A stretch of 5,421 bases of DNA from Desulfovibrionaceae bacterium (GTDB lineage: Bacteria > Pseudomonadota > Gammaproteobacteria > Burkholderiales > Burkholderiaceae_C): positions 1 to 5,421 of the forward strand of contig WRJY01000156.1 of NCBI GenBank assembly GCA_009778355.1, read 5' to 3'. The position numbers were made by a program, and so were the translations under genes. The notes under the pieces were generated by a model. That model was not told where the DNA came from and did no database searches. It saw only the letters and a program-made list of their open reading frames with translations. Positions 1 to 5,186 of the stretch are shown one piece after another (within the stretch, counting starts at the first letter, position 1; every line of letters starts with the position of its first letter).

Positions 1-870
1 AGCGACATGCTGGTCGAGGGCCGGCATTTTTTTGCCGATGTCGATCCCGCCGCGCTCGGCCACAAGGCGCTGGCCGTCAACCTGAGCGACCTGGCCGCCT
101 GCGGGGCCGAACCTCTGGCCTTCACCCTGGCGCTGGCCCTGCCGCCCGAGGGCGCGCGCGATGAAAGCTGGCTGACCGCCTTTGCCGGGGGCTTGCGCGC
201 GCTGGCCGGCGCGCACGGCTGCCCGCTGGCGGGCGGCGACACCACCGCCGGCCCGCTCAACATCTGCATCACCGTGCTCGGCCAAGTGCCGGTGGGCCAA
301 GCGTTGCGGCGCGACGGCGCGCGGGCGGGCGACGAGTTGTGGGTCAGCGGCACGCTGGGCGACGCGCGGCTGGCCCTGCTGGCGCTGCGCGGCGAAATCG
401 CGCTGGCCCCCGCGCAGCTTGCCGCCGCCCGCCAGCGGCTGGAACGCCCCACGCCGCGCCTGGCCCTGGGCCGCGCGCTGCGCGGCATCGCGACCAGTTG
501 CATCGACTTGAGCGACGGCCTGGCGGGCGACGTGGGGCACATCCTGAAAGCCTCGGGCGTGGGCGCATGGATCGATGCTGGCGCGGCCTGCGGCCTGATC
601 GCCGCCAATGTGTTGCCAGCCAGCAGAGAAGAGGGCGTTTTCGACCTCGACTTCAGACGCCGCGCGGTACTCACCGGCGGCGACGATTACGAACTGGCCT
701 TCACCGCCCCCGCCGCCGCCCGCCCGTTGGTGCTGGCCGCCGCGCGCGCCAGCGCCACCCCGGTCACGCGCATCGGCGGCATCACCGCGGGCGCGGGGCT
801 GACCGTGGTTGACGCGCAGGGCCGGACGCTGCCCGCTGGCCCCTTTGCCTCGTTCGATCACTTCCGGTAA
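1..870 (+). CDS. thiL: Thiamine-monophosphate kinase (ThiL), 5'-truncated by window edge
   Basis: ThiL phosphorylates thiamine monophosphate to thiamine diphosphate with ATP, the last step of cofactor synthesis in the cytoplasm. The frame is open from base 1 to a TAA stop and gives 289 residues. The start lies upstream, so roughly the first 40 residues, including the first metal-binding Asp segment, are missing (the E. coli protein is about 325 residues). Family motifs run in the expected order: SDMLVEGRHF at the very beginning, KALAVNLSDLAACGAEP (about residues 22-38), GGDTTAGP (about 77-84), DLSDGLAGDVGH (about 169-180) and TGGDDYELAFT (about 226-236). The GGD and SDG aspartates are the conserved nucleotide/Mg-binding positions of the AIR-synthase/ThiL fold. 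Codon use is extremely GC-rich: bases 421-480 count to about 87% GC. The ATG at base 7 is internal and is not the real start. Identification is secure. Confidence 0.96.
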   Translation, partial: SDMLVEGRHFFADVDPAALGHKALAVNLSDLAACGAEPLAFTLALALPPEGARDESWLTAFAGGLRALAGAHGCPLAGGDTTAGPLNICITVLGQVPVGQALRRDGARAGDELWVSGTLGDARLALLALRGEIALAPAQLAAARQRLERPTPRLALGRALRGIATSCIDLSDGLAGDVGHILKASGVGAWIDAGAACGLIAANVLPASREEGVFDLDFRRRAVLTGGDDYELAFTAPAAARPLVLAAARASATPVTRIGGITAGAGLTVVDAQGRTLPAGPFASFDHFR

Positions 871-1170
871 TTCTTGGCGCCTGTTTACGATCTCAGCAGG
901 CCCGCGTTGGGCCGCAATCGGGATACGAGTTGGCGCTCAAGTCGCACCGCATGGGCTTGTGCCCATGCAAGCGGCTTGAGCGCCCAATAGAAGCTCGCGT
1001 GATGGGAAAAAACCACTCGACGCAGAACATGTTGAAGCGCCGGGCATGGCGTTGCGAAATGTGCGGCTATACTTACTCGCTAGCTGGTTTGTTTGGGCGT
1101 GCTTCAAGAGTCGGCTTGTTCGCGCATGTCTGCCAAACAGCAGCAGTTATTGCTCTCACACCTCGCACCC
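871..1170. other. Intergenic region between thiL and the T4SS operon
   Basis: These 300 bases separate thiL from virB7. The main structure is the long hairpin at 932-984, listed separately. No T-tract follows any stem, so I see no standard intrinsic terminator for thiL. A TATACT hexamer at 1068-1073 could be a -10 box for the T4SS operon, but no acceptable -35 box lies 16-18 bases upstream (TTGCGA at 1052-1057 is only 10 bases away), so I do not call a promoter. The bases after 985 are less GC-rich than thiL. The virB operon promoter probably lies here because virB7 is the first T4SS gene after a housekeeping gene, but this is inference. Confidence 0.6.
932..984. repeat. Long nested inverted repeat (22-bp hairpin)
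   Basis: The outer arms, GGCGCTCAAGTCGC (932-945) and GCGGCTTGAGCGCC (971-984), pair over 14 positions with one G-U wobble. A small internal loop (946-948 against 969-970) follows. The inner arms GCATGGGC (949-956) and GCCCATGC (961-968) pair perfectly over 8 positions around a TTGT loop (957-960). With a bulged C at 985, T930-T931 can also pair with A986-A987. There is no run of T after either arm, so it is not a canonical Rho-independent terminator on either strand. It could stabilise the 3' end of the thiL mRNA, be a REP-like dispersed palindrome, or be a structured element in the leader of the virB transcript. The pairing is seen directly; the role is not known. Confidence 0.75.
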
Positions 1171-1653
1171 ATGCCCACAAACATCTCGATAAAACGCATC
1201 CTGCCAGGCGCCGCGCTGGCGCTTGCTGCGGCTTTGCTGGCTGCTTGCAGTGCGCCGCGGCCCGCTGAGTTTGGCGGCAACTGGCAACCCGTCAACCGGT
1301 TCGAGGACAAACCCCAGGCCATACCTCTCACCCCGGCTTATATCTTCTACGCCTCGCCGCTGGATGGCACCCTGCGCGGAATGCTCAGGCGCTGGGCCAA
1401 CGACAACGCCATGCCCCTGGTCTGGCAATTGAATTCGGACTACACGCTCTACAAGGCCATGGCCAACCTGCGCTCCACCGACATCCAGGCCGCCGTGGAC
1501 GAACTCAACAGAATCTATGCGAACGAAGGCGTATTCATCACCGCCGACATTCAGCGTATTTTGGTGCAATCCGCAGCCAACGCCGCGTCCGCCGCGGCCG
1601 GACAGGTTCAGCCGGATGGCAAGGCTCCAGACGCGCCGCCGCCAGGCAACTAA
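1171..1653 (+). CDS. virB7: VirB7-like T4SS outer-membrane lipoprotein with N0-type domain
   Basis: This is the lipid-anchored subunit of the T4SS outer-membrane core, where VirB7 joins VirB9 and VirB10. The ATG at 1171 gives 160 residues and starts a clean lipoprotein signal: charged N-terminus (KR at 8-9), an Ala/Leu-rich core, then lipobox LAAC with acylated Cys26. In-frame starts upstream (ATG 1126, TTG 1093) would put over 15 extra residues before the signal and are less likely, although the 1171 ATG lacks a good ribosome binding site. Residues about 58-133 (ASPLDGTLRGMLRRWANDN, then LVWQLNSDYTLYKAMANL, DIQAAVDELNRIY) look like the small alpha/beta N0 (TcpQ/secretin-type) domain. That domain is known in the large VirB7 of the Xanthomonas T4SS and is absent from the tiny Agrobacterium VirB7. 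A Pro/Ala tail (about 135-160, ending APPPGN) follows. It is the first gene of the operon, 42 bases before virB8. An isolated TcpQ-like lipoprotein is the alternative, made unlikely by its neighbours. Confidence 0.85.
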   Translation: MPTNISIKRILPGAALALAAALLAACSAPRPAEFGGNWQPVNRFEDKPQAIPLTPAYIFYASPLDGTLRGMLRRWANDNAMPLVWQLNSDYTLYKAMANLRSTDIQAAVDELNRIYANEGVFITADIQRILVQSAANAASAAAGQVQPDGKAPDAPPPGN

Positions 1654-1695
1654 AAAAACCAGGAACCAAAGCGCCACGCGCCCCAGCCCACGCCA

Positions 1696-2574
1696 ATGTT
1701 CAAGAAGAAGACATCCTCCCGGGCCATCGACGCCGCCGTCACCCAGTCGGTCGATTTCGAGGTGACCATCGCCGACCTGGCCCGGCGCAGCCAGCGCCGC
1801 GCCTGGACAGTCGCCTTCAGCGCCATCGTGCTCACGCTCATCATGGCCGGGGCCATCTTCTACATGATGCCGCTCAAGCAGAAAGAGCCTTACCTCATCA
1901 TCGCCGACGCCGCCACCGGCGTCACCACCGCCGCGCGCCTGACCGACGAGGCCCGCCTGCAAAGCATCACCACCAGCGAAGCCATCAACCGCAGCAACGT
2001 CGCCCACTTCGTGAACGCGCGCGAATCCTACGACGCCGTCTTTCTCAGCCTGCACGACTGGCCCACCGTTCTCACCATGGCCGCGCCCGACATCGCCGCC
2101 GCCTACACCGCCCAGTACCGCAACACCGACAGCCCCGACAACCTCTATCAGCTCTATGGCACCGAGCAGGCCATCCGCGTCAACATCCTCAGCATCATCC
2201 TTGGCGGCGGCGCGGGCAAGGCGGGGGCCTCCAGCGCCACCGTGCGCTTCCAGCGCTCCATCTACAACAAGCGAACCGGCGGCCTCAGGCCGCTGGACAA
2301 CAAAATAGCCATGCTGGAATTCACCTACAAACCCGGCCTGAGCATGGACGAGCGCGACCGCCTTGAAAACCCCCTGGGCTTTCAAGTCACCTCCTACCGC
2401 GTCGACAACGACTTCTCCTCCCCCGCGCCAGTCCCCGTGCCCGTTGCGCCGCCTCCGCCGCCCGCCGCGCCGCCCGCCGCGCCAGAGCCGCAAGCCTCCG
2501 CCGCGCCCGCCCCGGAGCCGCCACCCGTGCCGGTTCGCAAAACCCGCCGGCCGCGCCGCCCCTCCGCTCACTGA
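1696..2574 (+). CDS. virB8: VirB8 inner-membrane/periplasmic T4SS subunit
   Basis: VirB8 is a bitopic inner-membrane protein whose periplasmic domain helps assemble the T4SS and contacts other subunits. The 292-residue product has a basic cytoplasmic N-terminus (MFKKK). A conserved stretch (VDFEVTIADLARRSQRRAW) leads into one transmembrane helix (about residues 37-58) and then PLKQKEPYLIIAD, typical of the family just outside the membrane. The VirB8 fold (NTF2-like) spans about 65-240 and includes the helix around SNVAHFVNARESYD and the strands near KIAMLEFTYKPG. Members usually end near 230-250 residues. Here residues 241-292 form an extra Pro/Ala tail that finishes with a basic cluster (VRKTRRPRRPSAH). 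The ATG has no strong Shine-Dalgarno, so translation may be coupled to virB7 42 bases upstream. The stop is 15 bases before virB9. Confidence 0.93.
   Translation: MFKKKTSSRAIDAAVTQSVDFEVTIADLARRSQRRAWTVAFSAIVLTLIMAGAIFYMMPLKQKEPYLIIADAATGVTTAARLTDEARLQSITTSEAINRSNVAHFVNARESYDAVFLSLHDWPTVLTMAAPDIAAAYTAQYRNTDSPDNLYQLYGTEQAIRVNILSIILGGGAGKAGASSATVRFQRSIYNKRTGGLRPLDNKIAMLEFTYKPGLSMDERDRLENPLGFQVTSYRVDNDFSSPAPVPVPVAPPPPPAAPPAAPEPQASAAPAPEPPPVPVRKTRRPRRPSAH
2416..2571 (+). other. Pro/Ala-rich C-terminal tail of VirB8
   Basis: The segment codes for residues 241-292 of VirB8. It begins with PVPVPVAPPPPPAAPPAAP, continues through further Pro/Ala/Glu residues and ends in a basic patch (RKTRRPRRP). It lies after the end of the normal VirB8 fold and should be periplasmic and extended. 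It does not share the repeat unit of the VirB9 tail. A periplasmic spacer or peptidoglycan-contacting segment is possible, but this is inference. Confidence 0.75.
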
Positions 2575-2589
2575 CCTTTGCACAGAGCC

Positions 2590-4233
2590 ATGACCATCCC
2601 GCGCCCATCCATCCTGTTTACCGCCGCCGCGTGTTGCCTGGGGCTGGCCAATCCCTTGCCCAGCGCCGCCGCAAGTGCCGAACCGCGCGCCGCCCGCCCG
2701 CTGGAAGAAGCCAAGGCCGACCCCGCCGTCACCGTCTACGAATACCAGCCCGACCGCATCTACTCCGTGCGCACCGGCCTGGGCATCACCACCGAAATCG
2801 AACTCAGCCCTTTCGAGAAAATCCTCGACTACAGCACCGGCTTCACCAGCGGGTGGGACTTGACGCGCCGCGACAACGTCTTCTACCTCAAGCCCAAAAA
2901 CGTCGATGTGGACACCAACCTGATGATCCGCACCGAAACCCACAGCTACATCTTCGAGCTGAAAGTCGTCGCCACCGACTGGCGCACCCTCAGCCAGGCG
3001 CGCAACGCCGGCGTGCAATACCACATCCGCTTCACCTACCCCGCCGACGCCGCCTTTGCCAACCAAAACGCCAAGGCCCAGCGCGAGCCGGAGCAAAGCG
3101 TCACCCTGCTCAAGGGCCGCGACTACAACTTCAATTACGACTACGCCACCGGCGAGGTCCCCGCGCCCTGGCTCCTTCCCCTCAACGTTTGGGACGACGG
3201 GCGTTTCACCTACATCAAAATGCCCGACCTGCGGCAATTTCCCACCGGCAACTTTCCCAGCGTCTACATGCGCGAAACCGAGCGCGCGCAAGACTCCCTG
3301 GTCAACACCACCGTCGAAGGCAACACCATCGTCGTCCACGGCACCTACAATTACCTGATAGTGCGCCACAACGACAGAGTCATCGCACTGCGCAGAAAAA
3401 CAACACCAGCGCCAATCGACCCAGCGCCACCCACCCCAGCCCCCATCAACCCAGAGCCAGTTCGCGCGCCTGTTGACCGCGCCCGCGCCGAAGCGCCGGC
3501 GCCACCCAACCCAGCGCCAACGCAACCCGCCCCTGTCGCCGGGTTGCAGGCCGAAGCGCTGGCGCTGCCCAACCCAGCGCCAACGCAACCCGCTCCTGTC
3601 GCCGGGTTGCAGGCCGAAGCGCCGGCGCCACCCAACCCAGCGCCAACGCAACCCGCCCCTGTCGCCGGGTTGCAGGCCGAAGCGCTGACGCCGCCCGATC
3701 CAGCAGTGGCGCTGCCCGCCCCTGTCGCCGGGTTGCAGGCCGAAGCGCTGACGCCGCCCGATCCAGCATTGGCGCTGCCCGTCCCTGTCGCCGGGTTGCA
3801 GGTTGAAGCGCTGGCGCCACCCAACCCAGCGCCAACGCCACCTGACGCGCCTGCTGACCTCGTCCACGCTGAAGCGGTGGTACTGGCGCCACCCAACCCA
3901 GCGCCAACGCCACCTGACGCGCCTGCTGACCGCGCCCTCGTTGAAGCGCTGCTGGTGTTACCCGATCCAGCGCCAACGCCACCTGACACGTCTGCCGGCC
4001 TCGCCCGCGCTGAAGCGCTGCTGGCGTCGTCACCACCCGATCCAGCGCCAGCGCCGCCTGGCGCACCTGTTGACCGCGCCCGCGTTGAAGCGCTGGCGTC
4101 ACCCGACCCAGCGCCAACGCCACCTGGCGCCATCCGCCACTGGTGGAACGCGGGAGAGCCGGCGCCGTCCCAGCAGGCAATAACCCCCAGGAGGGGTGTC
4201 CGGAACACTTGTTCCCGCCCAGCCACATCATGA
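2590..4233 (+). CDS. virB9: VirB9 T4SS outer-membrane core subunit with giant repeated Pro/Ala tail
   Basis: VirB9 is a periplasmic protein that builds the outer-membrane core ring with VirB7 and VirB10. The ATG at 2590 begins a Sec signal peptide (hydrophobic core about 8-20, likely cleavage near Ala28 or Ala30). A TTG at 2578 is in frame but adds nothing. The N-terminal domain begins near TVYEYQPDRIYSVRTGLGI (about 46-64) and runs through YLKPKNVDVDTNLMIRT to FELKV. A linker (about 142-177) follows. The C-terminal domain (about 178-270) carries YNFNYDYATG, the family signature PLNVWDDGRFTYIKMPD, and ends at LIVRHNDRVIALRRK. The core stops at about residue 270, the usual VirB9 length. The protein continues for 277 more residues, most of them a repeat array. 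Total length of 547 residues is about double the norm. No frameshift is needed to reach the tail, and the TGA stop overlaps an in-frame start of the virB5 frame. virB10, which normally follows, is not here. Confidence 0.92.
   Translation: MTIPRPSILFTAAACCLGLANPLPSAAASAEPRAARPLEEAKADPAVTVYEYQPDRIYSVRTGLGITTEIELSPFEKILDYSTGFTSGWDLTRRDNVFYLKPKNVDVDTNLMIRTETHSYIFELKVVATDWRTLSQARNAGVQYHIRFTYPADAAFANQNAKAQREPEQSVTLLKGRDYNFNYDYATGEVPAPWLLPLNVWDDGRFTYIKMPDLRQFPTGNFPSVYMRETERAQDSLVNTTVEGNTIVVHGTYNYLIVRHNDRVIALRRKTTPAPIDPAPPTPAPINPEPVRAPVDRARAEAPAPPNPAPTQPAPVAGLQAEALALPNPAPTQPAPVAGLQAEAPAPPNPAPTQPAPVAGLQAEALTPPDPAVALPAPVAGLQAEALTPPDPALALPVPVAGLQVEALAPPNPAPTPPDAPADLVHAEAVVLAPPNPAPTPPDAPADRALVEALLVLPDPAPTPPDTSAGLARAEALLASSPPDPAPAPPGAPVDRARVEALASPDPAPTPPGAIRHWWNAGEPAPSQQAITPRRGVRNTCSRPATS
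3487..4131 (+). repeat. In-frame tandem repeat array in the VirB9 tail (about ten units)
   Basis: Ten tandem units, each starting with (A/V)EA, encode the VirB9 tail. Units 1-5 (3487, 3550, 3613, 3676 and 3739, each 63 bases) encode 21 residues ending in PVAGLQ. Units 6-10 (starts 3802, 3868, 3940, 4009, 4084) are 22-25 residues, with the last one partial, and carry PAPTPPDAPAD or variants. Units 1 and 3 are identical in DNA, and unit 2 differs from them at only a few bases, so the first block expanded recently. All length changes are multiples of three. The 21 bases just before unit 1 (3466-3486, APVDRAR) match the end of unit 9 (4063-4083) at 20 positions. The array is therefore bounded by the same sub-type, as if the GLQ block had expanded inside an older array. 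Each unit carries one Glu and almost no other charge. No cysteine is present. Confidence 0.93.
4189..4194 (+). promoter_or_regulatory. Orphan Shine-Dalgarno-like AGGAGG inside the virB9 3' end
   Basis: AGGAGG sits in the context AATAACCCCCAGGAGG. It resembles the context of the virB5 ribosome binding site (AATAACCCCCAAGGAG, starting near 4356). No ATG lies at a usable distance: the TTG at 4209 is 14 bases away and the ATG at 4230 is 35 bases away. It may be a decayed third copy of the start cassette, or chance. Confidence 0.35.
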
Positions 4234-4293
4234 AAAATCAACGACTCACAGCCATCCGCAATTCGCTGAAGGCGGGTTTTGAACACTATTCCC

Positions 4294-4310
4294 AAGGAGA
4301 GTACATCATG
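4294..4310 (+). promoter_or_regulatory. First copy of ribosome binding site plus ATG before virB5
   Basis: AAGGAG (4294-4299), an 8-base spacer and ATG (4308-4310) form a near-ideal translation start. The ATG is in frame with virB5 and would add 24 residues in front of its signal peptide. About 36 bases from 4291 match the second cassette with three differences. Confidence 0.7.
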
Positions 4311-4365
4311 GCTCGCAAAACCGCCCGGCCCAGCGCCGGCGCTACCCCATTCAGCAATAACCCCC

Positions 4366-4382
4366 AAGGAGAGTACATCATG
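4366..4382 (+). promoter_or_regulatory. Second copy of ribosome binding site plus ATG, likely true virB5 start
   Basis: AAGGAG (4366-4371), an 8-base spacer and ATG (4380-4382) repeat the first cassette exactly 72 bases later. This ATG is placed correctly for a compact signal peptide, so I choose it as the main start of virB5. Confidence 0.8.
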
Positions 4383-5156
4383 GTCCGCAAAACCACCCGC
4401 CATAACCACTGGCGCAAAGCCATGCCGGTATTGGCACTGAGCTTGGCCGCGCTCATGCCGCTCAAACAGGCGCAAGCACAAATGCCTGTCACTGATGGCA
4501 CCCTTATTGCTACCACACAGATGAGTTGGCTAACAGAATTTGCAAAATGGACACAGCAACTGCAGTCCTGGCAAACCCAGTTGACCAACCTGACGAACCT
4601 CAACTTCGGTCAACTTTTGGGCACCACGCAACTGCAAAAAATCGATCCCAACAGTTTTGCCCAAAAGGCTTGCCCCAACACCCAGGGCCTCACCGGCATG
4701 GTAACCAGCGTATTGGGCATCGGTAATTTGCTCAATTCCGACATGACCAGCAATATTCCGCAATCACAATATAACATTTGCCTGTCGATAGAATTCCTGC
4801 AGGCCGACAAATACAATTTGACAGTGGACAGGGTCAACCGGCTGAAAGGCGGCATCAACGATCAGTTGAACAAGATCGAAAACCTGCGTAAAAGCATGTC
4901 GACTTTTTCCCTCTTTGGCGGCAGCGGCAAGGGTAACGCAGATATGAACGCCCTCAGCAATGAAGTTCAACGTACCCAGATAAAAATGACCACCGAAGAC
5001 AAAGACTACCAGGCCCGAATGAAGGCGGATAATGACCTGATCAGTACCCTCCAGTCAATGCAATCCACTCTGGCCCATATCGCCATGAAGGGCCAGAACA
5101 CCCTGCTCGGAAACATCGTGCAAACCACGGCATTGGCGACGGCCCTCAGCAATTAA
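4380..5156 (+). CDS. virB5: VirB5-like exported T4SS minor pilus subunit
   Basis: The 258-residue product looks like VirB5/TrbJ, the exported minor pilus or pilus-tip protein of T4SS. From the ATG at 4380 it has a Sec signal peptide: basic n-region RKTTRHNHWRKA, core MPVLALSLAALMPL, and c-region KQAQA, with cleavage before Gln34. The mature protein begins QMPVTDGTLIATTQ, followed by an amphipathic helix (EFAKWTQQLQSWQTQLTNL, about 53-71). Two cysteines (98 and 134) could form a disulphide. A long helical C-terminal half (about 145-255) begins at NRLKGGINDQLNKIENLRK and includes a GGSGKGN loop. In-frame ATGs at 4308 and 4230 would add 24 or 50 residues before the signal peptide and are less likely as main starts. 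Base composition is lower in GC than in the neighbours (about 40% in 4741-4800). The position between virB9 and virB6, with virB6 directly following, supports VirB5. The family assignment rests on layout and sequence character rather than a strong motif. Confidence 0.8.
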   Translation: MVRKTTRHNHWRKAMPVLALSLAALMPLKQAQAQMPVTDGTLIATTQMSWLTEFAKWTQQLQSWQTQLTNLTNLNFGQLLGTTQLQKIDPNSFAQKACPNTQGLTGMVTSVLGIGNLLNSDMTSNIPQSQYNICLSIEFLQADKYNLTVDRVNRLKGGINDQLNKIENLRKSMSTFSLFGGSGKGNADMNALSNEVQRTQIKMTTEDKDYQARMKADNDLISTLQSMQSTLAHIAMKGQNTLLGNIVQTTALATALSN

Positions 5157-5186
5157 TTCAAAAACCACGCGCGAAGCCAGGGCATC

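Noticed and set aside
182..812. Overlapping alternative frames inside thiL
   Set aside because: They are shadow frames of a very GC-rich gene with Arg/Ala/Pro-rich translations and no recognisable features.
878..900. Small inverted repeat GCCTG/CAGGC just after thiL as a terminator
   Set aside because: The stem is only 5 bp with a 13-base loop and no following T-tract.
1052..1073. Possible promoter with TTGCGA and TATACT
   Set aside because: The spacing is only 10 bases and no better -35 hexamer lies 16-18 bases upstream of TATACT.
930..1268. A 112-codon + strand frame containing WRCEMCGYTY, reminiscent of a rubredoxin or zinc-ribbon knuckle
   Set aside because: Only one CxxC is present where a rubredoxin needs two, the start would be a TTG inside the hairpin, and the 3' third overlaps virB7 in another frame.
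1156..3867. A 903-codon open frame on the minus strand across virB7, virB8 and virB9
   Set aside because: It is antisense to three well-supported T4SS genes. Its Gly/Arg/Val-rich translation is typical of the complement of GC-rich coding DNA, and it shows no domain.
3487..4131. Regular repeats as a CRISPR array
   Set aside because: Units are contiguous, coding, in multiples of three and without unique spacers; they are a protein repeat.
3351..4481. Long open frames on both strands through the repeat array
   Set aside because: The 63-base repeat lacks stops in several frames, so all look open. Only the frame continuous with the VirB9 core has a credible start and a known domain.
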